Origin: Oryzihumus leptocrescens | GTDB lineage: Bacteria > Actinomycetota > Actinomycetes > Actinomycetales > Dermatophilaceae | Assembly: GCF_006716205.1 (NCBI RefSeq) | Contig: NZ_VFOQ01000002.1 | Location: 1-64,000, forward strand | Reading direction: 5' to 3' | DNA: 64,000 bases | Part shown: piece by piece, positions 1 to 8,212 of the stretch | How positions within the stretch are numbered: the first letter of the stretch is position 1 | Layout: each line of letters starts with the position of its first letter | Notes under the pieces: model-generated | Databases searched by the model: none | Told to the model about the DNA's origin: nothing | What the model saw: only the letters and a program-made list of their open reading frames with translations | Position numbers and translations under genes: made by a program

Positions 1-10
1 CCTCGACGAA

Positions 11-67
11 CGCACCACATCCGTCGAATGGCCGCGTACTCGCGGCCGATTCGACGGATGTGGTGCG
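11..67. terminator. Large hairpin at window start
   Basis: Positions 11-36 and 41-67 form an almost perfect inverted repeat (26 of 27 pairs, one single-base bulge) around the loop TACT. Such a stem is typical of an intrinsic or bidirectional terminator, presumably ending a gene that lies before the window. There is no clear U-tract, which is usual in GC-rich actinobacteria. Confidence 0.6.
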
Positions 68-145
68 CTCGGATGGGGCTTCGCGCGGGGGTGAGGGGTC
101 GCTCGGGAGGCGCGGACACGGCATACCCGAGGTGTGCATGAAGAT

Positions 146-164
146 CTGCCAAGGGTCTTGGCAG
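146..164. promoter_or_regulatory. Palindromic operator candidate upstream of hyuA
   Basis: Perfect 8-3-8 inverted repeat, CTGCCAAG then GGT then CTTGGCAG, about 100 nt before the hyuA start. Its size and position suit a dimeric transcription factor site. The half-site TGCCAAG recurs upstream of the carbamate kinase gene (7080-7118), so one regulator may control both transcription units. No regulator gene is visible in the window, so its identity is unknown. Confidence 0.5.
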
Positions 165-265
165 GTTCTGACAGGGACGCGGGGTGGCGGCGCGAGTTGA
201 ATCGAGGGCACCGCCGGCTCGCCCGGCGCCCCGCCAGCTCCCACCTCTCCCGCCCGAGGAACGCC

Positions 266-2374
266 ATGACGCAGACCCCACGTCGCATCCGCATCGGCAT
301 CGACACCGGCGGCACGTTCACCGACGTCGTCGCCTTCGACGAGGACTCCGGCGCGCTGATCACGACCAAGACGCCGTCGACCCCGGCCAACCCGGCCGAC
401 GGCTTCATCAACGGCGTGCACAAGGTCCTCGACCTGCTCGGCGCGACCGGCGCGGACGTCACCGCCGTCTGCCACGGCACCACGGTGGCCACCAACCAGC
501 TGCTCGAGGGCAAGGTCGAGCAGCTCGGCTTCATCACCTCCGCGGGCTACGAGTTCATCCTCGAGATCGCCCGCCAGGCGGTGCCGGACGGCTACGGCAA
601 CTCCTACTTCTGGGTGAAGCCGCCGCGGATCGTGCCGGCCGACCTGGTCAAGACCGTCGAGGGCCGCTTCGACTTCGAGGGCAACGAGGTCCGCCCGTTC
701 GACGAAGGGGGCGCGGCGCAGGTGGCCCGCTGGTTCCGCGACCAGGGCATCACCACGATCGGCGTGTGCTTCCTGCACGCCTACGCCAACCCCGAGCACG
801 AGCTGCGGATGCGGGAGATCCTGCAGCGCGAGCACCCCGAGGCGGTCATCTCGATCTCCAGCGACGTGCTGCGGGAGTACCGTGAGTACGAGCGCTCGAT
901 GACCACGCTGGTCGACGCCGCGGTCAAGCCGAAGGTGTCCCGCTACGTCTCCAACATCAAGACCCGCCTGGACGAATTCACGGGCGCCGCCTCGGCCGAC
1001 CGGGACTCGATCCCCTTCTACATCATGAAGTCCAACGGCGGCGTGCTCTCTGCCGACGAGGTCGTGCACCAGCCGATCACCACGGTGCTGTCCGGCCCGG
1101 CCGCCGGCGCGCTCGGTGCCGCGCTGATCTCCGGCAAGGCCGGCTTCGACAAGGTCCTCACCTGCGACGGCGGCGGCACCTCCACCGACGTGTCCGTGGT
1201 CCTCGGCGGCGAGCCGACCCTGACCACCGAGGGCACGGTCGGGGCCTACCCGTCCAAGATCCCGATGATCGACGTCGTCACCGTCGGCGCGGGCGGCGGC
1301 TCCATCGCGTGGATCTCCCCCGAGGGCACGCTCAAGGTCGGCCCCAAGTCGGCCGGCGCGGACCCGGGCCCGCTCTGCTACGCCAAGGGCGGCACCGAGC
1401 CGACCATCACCGACGCCCACGTCATGCTCGGCCGGATCCCGGCCCACCTGCTCGGCGGCGAGATCCCGCTGGACGCCGTCGCCGCGAAGGCCGGCATCGA
1501 GGCCCTGGCCGCGCGGCTCGGCCTGTCCCCCGACGAGTGCGCCGCCGGCATCCTCGAGATCTCCGCGTGGAACCAGGCCAACGCGCTGCGCCAGATCTCG
1601 GTCAAGCGCGGCCTGGACGTGCGCGACTTCATGCTCGCGACGTTCGGTGGCTCCGGCTCGCTGCTGGCCTGCCGCCTGGTCGACATCCTCGACCTCGCCG
1701 GCGTGGTCGTGCCGCAGAACCCGGGCAACGTCTCGGCGTTCGGCCTGCTCACCGTCGACGTCAAGAACGACTACGTGCAGACCGCCGTCGCCAAGCACGC
1801 CGCGCTCGACCTCGCCGGCGTGGAGAAGACCTTCGCCGAGCTGACCGAGCGCGCCGCCGAGGCCCTGGACGCCGAGGGCTTCGCCCGGGCCGACCACCGC
1901 TACGTGCGTACCGTCGACCTGCGCTACTTCGGCCAGGCCTTCGAGGTGCGGGTCAACGCCCCCGAGGGCGCAGTGGACGCCGCCTTCGCCGAGACGGTGG
2001 CGACCGCGTTCCACGACGCGCACAAGGGCCTCTACGGCTACGACTTCCGCGACGACCCGCGCCAGCAGGTCGAGTGGGTCAACCTGCGCGTCACCGGCAT
2101 CGGCCCGATCACCCGGCCCGAGCTGGCCGAGATCGAGGGGGCCGCCGACTCCGTCGAGCGCGCCCGCACCGGCACCCGCCCGGTCTGCTTCGACCCCGCC
2201 GACGGCTACGTCGACGCCGGCATCTACTGGCGCCCCGACCTGCGGGCCGGCGACGAGGTCGCCGGGCCGGTCATCGTCGAGGAGTTCGGCTCGACCGTGC
2301 CCGTCCACCCCGGCTTCACCGTCCGCGTCGACGCGTACGGCAACCTCGTGATCACCAAGGAGAGCGCGAAGTGA
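266..2374 (+). CDS. hyuA: Hydantoinase/oxoprolinase family subunit A (HyuA-like)
   Basis: 702 aa. It belongs to the family of N-methylhydantoinase A, 5-oxoprolinase and the acetone/acetophenone carboxylase beta-type subunits, which couple ATP hydrolysis to cleavage or carboxylation. The N-terminus carries the family phosphate-binding signature GIDTGGTFTDVV (residues 11-22), and the conserved nucleotide-fold segment GGGGTSTDV lies mid-protein. ATG 266 is chosen because it follows an AGGA box with 5-nt spacing and begins just before the signature; the longer upstream reading frame has no family support. It overlaps hyuB by GTGA. The substrate cannot be read from sequence; the neighbours point to an amide or ureide from cyclic ring cleavage. 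Confidence 0.88.
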   Translation: MTQTPRRIRIGIDTGGTFTDVVAFDEDSGALITTKTPSTPANPADGFINGVHKVLDLLGATGADVTAVCHGTTVATNQLLEGKVEQLGFITSAGYEFILEIARQAVPDGYGNSYFWVKPPRIVPADLVKTVEGRFDFEGNEVRPFDEGGAAQVARWFRDQGITTIGVCFLHAYANPEHELRMREILQREHPEAVISISSDVLREYREYERSMTTLVDAAVKPKVSRYVSNIKTRLDEFTGAASADRDSIPFYIMKSNGGVLSADEVVHQPITTVLSGPAAGALGAALISGKAGFDKVLTCDGGGTSTDVSVVLGGEPTLTTEGTVGAYPSKIPMIDVVTVGAGGGSIAWISPEGTLKVGPKSAGADPGPLCYAKGGTEPTITDAHVMLGRIPAHLLGGEIPLDAVAAKAGIEALAARLGLSPDECAAGILEISAWNQANALRQISVKRGLDVRDFMLATFGGSGSLLACRLVDILDLAGVVVPQNPGNVSAFGLLTVDVKNDYVQTAVAKHAALDLAGVEKTFAELTERAAEALDAEGFARADHRYVRTVDLRYFGQAFEVRVNAPEGAVDAAFAETVATAFHDAHKGLYGYDFRDDPRQQVEWVNLRVTGIGPITRPELAEIEGAADSVERARTGTRPVCFDPADGYVDAGIYWRPDLRAGDEVAGPVIVEEFGSTVPVHPGFTVRVDAYGNLVITKESAK

Positions 2375-4254
2375 CCGCTGTGACCGACACCCCGGCCCTC
2401 AACGTCGACCCGATCGTCCTGGAGATCGTCGAGGGCACCCTGGCCAGCGTCGAGATGGAGGTCGAGACCGCCATCGCGCGCACCTCCCGCTCGCCCATGA
2501 TCCGCGACGCGCACGACTTCCGCGCCGGCATCCACGACCGGCGGCTGCGCAAGCTGACCGGCCGCTCGTACAGCGCCCTGGTCCACCCGGTCGCCCGCGA
2601 CTACCCGCTCGAGACCATGCGCGAGGGCGACGTGTTCTTCCACAACGACGTCTACGAGTCCGAGGGCGGCATCGGTCACCTGCCGGACCTGTGCGTCACG
2701 GTCCCCGTCTTCCACCAGGGCGAGGTCGTCGCGTTCGTGCAGGCCTTCGGCCACCACGACGACATCGGCGGCGCCTGCCCCGGCTCGATGCCCTCCGGCG
2801 CGACCAGCGTCTACGAGGAGGGGCTGATGGTGCCCCCGATCCGGCTGTGGGACGCCGGCGTGCCCAACGAGGCCGCGCTGAAGATCATGACGCGCAACAG
2901 CCGTATGCCGGAGTCCCTCGCCGCCGACCTCGACGCCGAGTGCTCCGCCTGCCTCATGGGCGCGGCGCGCCTGTCGGACCTGTTCAACCGCTACGGCCGC
3001 GAGACCGTCGAAGCGGCCTTCGACGCGATCCTCGACAAGACCACCGAGACCTACCGCCGCGAGATCCTGTCCAAGATCCCCGACGGCGAGTACGTCTGGG
3101 AGGACTACGCCGAACACGACGGCGTCGACGAGCCGAGGCTGCACACCCAGCGGATCACGCTGACCAAGACGAGCACCGGCGGCCCCGGCAACGGCCCGAA
3201 GATCGTCATCGACTTCACCGGCACCGCGCCGCAGGCCAAGGGCCCGATCAACCACTGCGGGGACTACGCCGACGGCAACTTCCTCAAGAAGTGGCTCGCG
3301 CCGATCCTGCGCAACCTCGCCGACACCCCCGAGCGGATGGCCGAGCTCGACGTCAACGAGGGCATCGTGCCGCTCATCGAGATGAAGTTCCCCGAGAAGG
3401 GCACGCTGCTCACGCCGATCTTCCCGGCGCCGACCAACGCCCGGACGTTCGTCATCCTGCGCCTGCTCGGCGTGCTCGCTGGCGTGATCGCCAAGGCCGT
3501 CGACGGCAAGATGCCCGCCGACCAGGAGACGATCCGCTACACCGGCGTCTACGGCCACGACCGCGACGGCAACGACTACCTCATGCGTGAGGTGCTGGGT
3601 GGCGGCTCAGGCGGCCGGTACTACGCCGACGGTGAGGACACCATCCACGTCGTGCCGGACTCGCGGAACCTGCCGACCGAGTTCACCGAGAGCCGCTTCC
3701 CGTTCCTCGTCGAGCGCCTCGGCCTGGCCGTCGACTCCGGCGGCGCGGGCCGCTACCGCGGCGGCCTGGGCTACGAGAAGCAGATCCGGATGCTCAAGGA
3801 CGCCAACTTCATGTCCATCGCCGACCGCTCGATCCTGGCCTGTTGGGGCGTCAAGGGCGGCAAGGCGGGCAAGCCGTTCCAGGTGACCATCGACGCGGGC
3901 GGCCCGAACGAGCGCGAGGTCGACGCCCTCGCCGACCACGAGCCGGTGAAGGCCGGGGAGGTCATCCGCATCCGCACCACCGGCGGTGGCGGCTGGGGCG
4001 ACCCGCTCGAGCGGCCGTACGACGAGGTGCAGCGCGACCTGAGGTGGGGCAAGGTCTCCTTCGAGGGCGCCCGCACCGACTACGGCGTCGTGGCCACGGG
4101 CACCAAGGACGAGCCGGTGATCGACACCGCGGCGTCCGACGCCCTGCGTGCCGAGCGCCGCGCCGACCGCGGCGAGCAGCCGTTCTTCGACCGCGGACCC
4201 GGCTACGCCACGCTGGCCGCCGGCGCCACCGCCGCGGACGTCGACTGGCTCTGA
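2371..4254 (+). CDS. hyuB: Hydantoinase/oxoprolinase family subunit B (HyuB-like)
   Basis: 627 aa from GTG 2371, overlapping the hyuA stop by 4 nt; GTG 2380 is an alternative. It is the partner subunit of the HyuA/HyuB class, found throughout the 5-oxoprolinase, N-methylhydantoinase and acetone carboxylase families. Recognisable are the N-terminal DPIVLEIVEGTLASVEMEVE segment and the glycine-rich C-terminal region ending in TTGGGGWGDPLERP. The HyuA/HyuB complex is expected in the cytoplasm as an ATP-dependent amidohydrolase or carboxylase. The CoA-transferase follows after 29 nt and probably shares the transcript. Confidence 0.87.
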   Translation: MTAVTDTPALNVDPIVLEIVEGTLASVEMEVETAIARTSRSPMIRDAHDFRAGIHDRRLRKLTGRSYSALVHPVARDYPLETMREGDVFFHNDVYESEGGIGHLPDLCVTVPVFHQGEVVAFVQAFGHHDDIGGACPGSMPSGATSVYEEGLMVPPIRLWDAGVPNEAALKIMTRNSRMPESLAADLDAECSACLMGAARLSDLFNRYGRETVEAAFDAILDKTTETYRREILSKIPDGEYVWEDYAEHDGVDEPRLHTQRITLTKTSTGGPGNGPKIVIDFTGTAPQAKGPINHCGDYADGNFLKKWLAPILRNLADTPERMAELDVNEGIVPLIEMKFPEKGTLLTPIFPAPTNARTFVILRLLGVLAGVIAKAVDGKMPADQETIRYTGVYGHDRDGNDYLMREVLGGGSGGRYYADGEDTIHVVPDSRNLPTEFTESRFPFLVERLGLAVDSGGAGRYRGGLGYEKQIRMLKDANFMSIADRSILACWGVKGGKAGKPFQVTIDAGGPNEREVDALADHEPVKAGEVIRIRTTGGGGWGDPLERPYDEVQRDLRWGKVSFEGARTDYGVVATGTKDEPVIDTAASDALRAERRADRGEQPFFDRGPGYATLAAGATAADVDWL

Positions 4255-4283
4255 CCGCAGCAGACCGACAGGAGACCGACATC

Positions 4284-5471
4284 GTGACCGGACCGCTCGA
4301 CGGCACCACCGTCATCGACCTCACCCGCGCCCTTGCCGGCCCGCACGCCGGGATGATGCTGGGCGACCTCGGTGCCCGGGTCATCAAGGTGGAGACGCCC
4401 GGCGGCGGGGACGACACCCGCGGCTGGGGCCCGCCGTTCGTCGGGCCCGAGGACGACCCGATCTCGACGTACTTCCTGTCCTGCAACCGCAACAAGGAGT
4501 CGATCACCCTCGACCTCAAGAGCGAGGACGGGGTGGCGACGCTGACCCGGCTGGTCACCCACGCCGACGTGCTGCTGGAGAACTTCCGGCCCGGCGTGCT
4601 CGACCGGCTCGGCTTCAGCGTCGAGCGGCTGCACGAGCTCAACCCGCGCCTGGTCATCCTCTCGATCAGTGGCTTCGGCCACGACGGTCCGGAGGGTGGC
4701 CGGGCCGGGTACGACCAGATCGCGCAGGGCGAGGCCGGCCTGATGTCGCTGACCGGCCCCGACCCCGACCACCCCACGCGCGTCGGGGTGCCGATCGGGG
4801 ACCTGCTCGCCGGGATGTACGGCGCCTACGGCGTCGTCGCCGCCCTGCACGAGCGCACCACCACGGGCAGGGGCCGGGTCGTGCGGACCAGCCTGCTGGC
4901 CGCGATCGTGGGCGTGCACGCCTTCCAGGGCACCCGCTACACCGTCGCCGGCGAGGTGGGCCGCGCCCAGGGCAACCACCACCCGAGCATCTGCCCCTAC
5001 GGCCTGTTCTCCTGCGCCGACGGGATGCTGCAGATCGCCGTCGGCAGCGAGGGCCTGTGGCGCAAGTTCTGCACCGCCTTCGGGCTGGACCCCGACGCCG
5101 AGGGCATGGCCACCAACCGGGAGCGGGTCGGCAACCGCGACGCCGTCGTGGACGCGGTCAACGCCGCCTTCGCCGACCGCAAGCTCGCCGAGCTGCTGCC
5201 CGCCCTGGCCGCGGCCGGCATACCGGCGGGTGAGGTGCGCACCCTGGACCGCGTCTACGAGTGGGAGCAGACCCGTTCCCAGGGGCTGGTCATCGACGTG
5301 GACCACCCGGTGCTCGGGACGGTCCAGCTGCCCGGGCCGCCGCTGCGCTTCGACGACAACCTGTATGCCGGGGGGCGGGCCGAGCACCTCGCCCCACCGG
5401 CCCTGGGCCAGCACAACGCCAGCGTGCGGGCCTGGCTCGACGAGCGCGACGCCGAGGGCACCGCGTCGTGA
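4284..5471 (+). CDS. Family III CoA-transferase (CaiB/BaiF/Frc)
   Basis: 395 aa from GTG 4284, with AGGAG 9 nt upstream. This family moves CoA between carboxylic acids through an aspartyl-CoA thioester; the predicted catalytic Asp is D173 in PIGDLLAG, within the usual conserved context. The N-terminus GPLDGTTVIDLTRALAGPHA and the CNRNKESITLDLKS segment are typical. In this operon the likely acceptor is the carboxylate released after ring opening (for example a malonate- or ureidomalonate-type acid), but that is inference. It overlaps the next gene by GTGA. Two copies of the dispersed 8-mer lie in it, one encoding a rare ATA isoleucine. Confidence 0.87.
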   Translation: MTGPLDGTTVIDLTRALAGPHAGMMLGDLGARVIKVETPGGGDDTRGWGPPFVGPEDDPISTYFLSCNRNKESITLDLKSEDGVATLTRLVTHADVLLENFRPGVLDRLGFSVERLHELNPRLVILSISGFGHDGPEGGRAGYDQIAQGEAGLMSLTGPDPDHPTRVGVPIGDLLAGMYGAYGVVAALHERTTTGRGRVVRTSLLAAIVGVHAFQGTRYTVAGEVGRAQGNHHPSICPYGLFSCADGMLQIAVGSEGLWRKFCTAFGLDPDAEGMATNRERVGNRDAVVDAVNAAFADRKLAELLPALAAAGIPAGEVRTLDRVYEWEQTRSQGLVIDVDHPVLGTVQLPGPPLRFDDNLYAGGRAEHLAPPALGQHNASVRAWLDERDAEGTAS

Positions 5472-6958
5472 CCCGCCGCCTCGGCGCCCGTGAGCTGATC
5501 GAGACCGTCCTCGACGAGGGCAGCTTCGAGAGCTGGGACACCACACCGGTGCCGGTGGCCGAGCCGGGCAGCGCGTATGCCGCCGAGCTCGCCGCCGCGG
5601 CGGAGAAGGCCGGCACCGACGAGTCGCTCATCACCGGCTCGGCCCGGCTGCGCGGGCGTCGGGTCGCCGTGGTGCTGGGCGAGTTCCGGTTCCTGGCCGG
5701 CTCGATCGGCCGGGCCGCCGCCGAGCGCCTGGTGCTCGCGGTCGAGCGGGCGACCCGGGAGGGGCTGCCGCTGTTCGCCGCCCCGACCTCGGGCGGCACC
5801 AGGATGCAGGAGGGCACCAGCGCCTTCGTCGGGATGGTCAAGATCTCGGCGGCGATCGCGGCGCACAAGGACGCCGGGCTGCCCTACATCGTCTACCTGC
5901 GCCACCCCACCACCGGCGGCGTCTTCGCTTCGTGGGGCTCGCTCGGCCACGTCACGGTCGCCGAGCCGGGCGCGCTGGTCGGCTTCCTCGGGCCGCGGGT
6001 CTATGAGGCGCTCTACGGCGCGCCGTTCCCGGAGGGTGTGCAGACCTCGGAGAACCTCTTCGAGCAGGGCCTCATCGACGCCGTGCTGCCGGTCGAGGCG
6101 CTGGCCGAGGTCGCCTCGCGGGCGCTGAACGTGCTCATGGCCCCGCGCGAGGACCTGCCCGTGGTGCCCGAGCTGCCCCGGGAGGACCTGCCCGACCTGC
6201 CCGCGTGGGACTCGATCCTGCGCTCGCGCCGGCCCGAGCGGCCCGGCGTGCGGGCGCTGCTCAAGCTCGGCGCCACCGACGTCGTGCCGCTGCACGGCAC
6301 CGGCCAGGGCGAGCAGGACCCGGGGCTGCTCATCGCCCTGGCCCGCTTCGGCGGGGCGCCCTGCGTCGTGCTGGGCCAGGACCGCAAGCACCAGACGTTC
6401 GAGAACCCGCTCGGCCCGGCCGGGCTGCGCGAGGCCCGCCGCGGCATGCGCCTGGCCCGGGAGCTCAAGCTGCCGCTGGTCAGCGTCATCGACACCGCGG
6501 GCGCCGCGCTGTCCCGCGAGGCCGAGGAGGGCGGGCTGGCCGGCGAGATCGCGCGCTGCCTGTCCGAGCTGGTCATGCTCGACGCGCCGACCGTCTGCCT
6601 GCTGCTCGGGCAGGGCACCGGCGGCGGAGCGCTCGCGCTCATGCCGGCCGACCGGGTCATCTGCGCCCAGCACTCCTGGCTCTCGCCGCTGCCGCCGGAG
6701 GGCGCCTCGGCGATCCTCTACCGCGACACCGACCACGCGCCGGACCTTGCCGCGTCGCAGGGCGTGCGGTCGCTGGACCTGCTGCGCGAGGGCATCGTCG
6801 ACCGGATCGTCGCCGAGCACCCCGACGCCGCGGACGAGCCCGCCGAGTTCTGCGCGCGGATGTCGCAGGTGCTGCAGCACGAGCTGGGCCTGCTGCTGCG
6901 CGCAGACCCGGCCGAGCGGCTCGCCGCCCGGCTGGCCCGCTACCGCCGCCTCGGCTGA
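5468..6958 (+). CDS. Fused AccD/AccA-type carboxyltransferase
   Basis: 496 aa from GTG 5468. Two crotonase-fold halves are visible: an AccD/beta-like half (roughly residues 1-240, with SGGTRMQEGTSAFVGMVK) and an AccA/alpha-like half (roughly 270-480, with QDRKHQTFENPLG, IDTAGAALSREAEEGGLAGE and GQGTGGGALAL). The N-terminal zinc ribbon of true AccD is absent; no Cys occurs in the first 130 residues. Related fused proteins act as acyl-CoA carboxyltransferases, and malonate decarboxylase beta/gamma subunits share the fold. No biotin carboxylase or biotin carrier is encoded nearby. Next to a CoA-transferase and a ring-opening enzyme, a malonyl-CoA-type (de)carboxylation is plausible but unproven. 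Confidence 0.82.
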   Translation: MTRRLGARELIETVLDEGSFESWDTTPVPVAEPGSAYAAELAAAAEKAGTDESLITGSARLRGRRVAVVLGEFRFLAGSIGRAAAERLVLAVERATREGLPLFAAPTSGGTRMQEGTSAFVGMVKISAAIAAHKDAGLPYIVYLRHPTTGGVFASWGSLGHVTVAEPGALVGFLGPRVYEALYGAPFPEGVQTSENLFEQGLIDAVLPVEALAEVASRALNVLMAPREDLPVVPELPREDLPDLPAWDSILRSRRPERPGVRALLKLGATDVVPLHGTGQGEQDPGLLIALARFGGAPCVVLGQDRKHQTFENPLGPAGLREARRGMRLARELKLPLVSVIDTAGAALSREAEEGGLAGEIARCLSELVMLDAPTVCLLLGQGTGGGALALMPADRVICAQHSWLSPLPPEGASAILYRDTDHAPDLAASQGVRSLDLLREGIVDRIVAEHPDAADEPAEFCARMSQVLQHELGLLLRADPAERLAARLARYRRLG

Positions 6959-6983
6959 GGCCGCCACTCCCACCCCCACCCTT

Positions 6984-7049
6984 CCGCCGAGAGGGACGTT
7001 CCTCCGGTGTTCTGGCCCTCCCAACCCGGAGAAACGTCCCTCTCGGCGG
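6984..7049. terminator. Long inverted repeat between the two catabolic units
   Basis: The arms 6984-7007 and 7026-7049 match at 23 of 24 positions around an 18-nt loop. It begins 25 nt after the carboxyltransferase stop, so a terminator is the simplest reading. The unusually long stem with a large loop could also be a small non-autonomous repeat element; no second copy is visible in this window. Confidence 0.6.
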
Positions 7050-7079
7050 GGAGAAGCGGCATGGCGCGCGGCGTACAAG

Positions 7080-7118
7080 TGCCAAGAGGCGGGCGGTCAT
7101 TGGGCAGGGTCTGCCAAC
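7080..7118. promoter_or_regulatory. TGCCAAG half-sites upstream of carbamate kinase
   Basis: A TGCCAAG half-site at 7080-7086 is followed by an imperfect inverted repeat, TTGGGCAG-GGT-CTGCCAAC (7100-7118, one inserted G in the left arm). The half-site and the GGT spacer are the same as in the perfect palindrome upstream of hyuA (146-164). This suggests co-regulation of the two units and a promoter within the 240-nt gap. Confidence 0.4.
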
Positions 7119-7196
7119 GCGGGGTCTGGTGGTTCGTCCGTAGGCTCGCCGCATCGCCCGTCCGCGTCCCGCGCGGCCGGCCCCAGGTGAAAGCAG

Positions 7197-8207
7197 GTGC
7201 AGCCCGTGCGGGTCCTCCTCGCCCTCGGCGGCAACGCCATGACGGGCCCTGACGGCAGCGCCAGCCCCGACGCGCAGCGCGCCGCGATCGCCGCCGCCAT
7301 GGAGTCGGTGGCCGACCTCATCGCCGCCGGGCACGAGGTCGTGATCACCCACGGCAACGGCCCCCAGGTCGGCAACCTGCTGGTCAAGAACGAGCTGGCC
7401 GCCACCGTCGTCCCGCCGGTCTCCCTGGACTGGTGCGGGGCGCAGACGCAGGCGACGATCGGCTTCACCGTGATGAACTCCCTCGAGGCCAGCCTGGCCC
7501 GGCGCGGGGTCGAGCGCCCCGTCGCCGCCATCGTCACGCGCACCCGCGTCGACGTCGACGACCCCGGCTTCACCCACCCCACCAAGCCGGTCGGCCGGTT
7601 CCTGCCCTACGAGCAGGCCAGGCCGCTGATCGAGCACGGCCAGCTCTGGGAGGACCGCGGCGAGAAGGGCTGGCGGCGCATCGTCGCCTCGCCCGAGCCG
7701 CGTGAGGTGCTCGAGACCGGCACCCTGCTCACCCTCATCGAGGCCGGCTACGTCGTCGTCGCGGCCGGCGGTGGCGGCATCCCGGTGGTCCGCGCCGAGG
7801 ACGGCACGGTGCGCGGCGTCGAGGCGGTCATCGACAAGGACCTCACCGCGGCGCTGCTGGCCCGGTCGGTGCACGCCGACGTGCTCGTCATCGCCACCGA
7901 CGTCGACCACGCCATCAAGGCCTGGGGCACCCCGCAGGCCGAGGAGATCGGCGTGGTCAGCCTGGAGCAGATGCGCGAGATCGCCGGTGAGGGCCACTTC
8001 GCCAGCGGCTCGATGGGCCCCAAGGTCGAGGCCGCGCTGCGCTTCGTCGAGTCCGGCGGCCCGCGCGCCGTGATCACCGCGCTGGAGCAGATCGACAAGG
8101 CCGTGACCGGGAGCTACGGGACGGTCATCGAGGGCCGTCCCGCCAAGCCGCACGACCCCGCAGGACAGAACCCCACACCGCAGAACCCCACCGAGAACGA
8201 AGGGTGA
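7197..8207 (+). CDS. arcC: Carbamate kinase
   Basis: 336 aa from GTG 7197; GTG 7206 is equally plausible. Amino-acid-kinase fold with the family motifs LALGGNAM near the N-terminus, [20 protein letters not shown], and [10 protein letters not shown] followed by [12 protein letters not shown]. The enzyme makes ATP and carbamate from carbamoyl phosphate and ADP. It lies directly before the ring-opening amidohydrolase with no arginine deiminase genes nearby, so it probably recovers ATP from carbamoyl phosphate made during ureide breakdown. The C-terminus has a short Pro/Asn-rich extension of about 20 residues not usual in the family. Confidence 0.92.
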   Translation: MQPVRVLLALGGNAMTGPDGSASPDAQRAAIAAAMESVADLIAAGHEVVITHGNGPQVGNLLVKNELAATVVPPVSLDWCGAQTQATIGFTVMNSLEASLARRGVERPVAAIVTRTRVDVDDPGFTHPTKPVGRFLPYEQARPLIEHGQLWEDRGEKGWRRIVASPEPREVLETGTLLTLIEAGYVVVAAGGGGIPVVRAEDGTVRGVEAVIDKDLTAALLARSVHADVLVIATDVDHAIKAWGTPQAEEIGVVSLEQMREIAGEGHFASGSMGPKVEAALRFVESGGPRAVITALEQIDKAVTGSYGTVIEGRPAKPHDPAGQNPTPQNPTENEG

Positions 8208-8212
8208 CACCC

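Noticed and set aside
134-265. N-terminal extension of hyuA by 44 codons
   Set aside because: The extra sequence is Arg-rich without family similarity; ATG 266 has a ribosome site and begins at the family signature.
2224-3558. A 444-codon minus-strand frame opposite hyuB
   Set aside because: Val/Asp/Gly-rich shadow frame; hyuB on the other strand is unambiguous.
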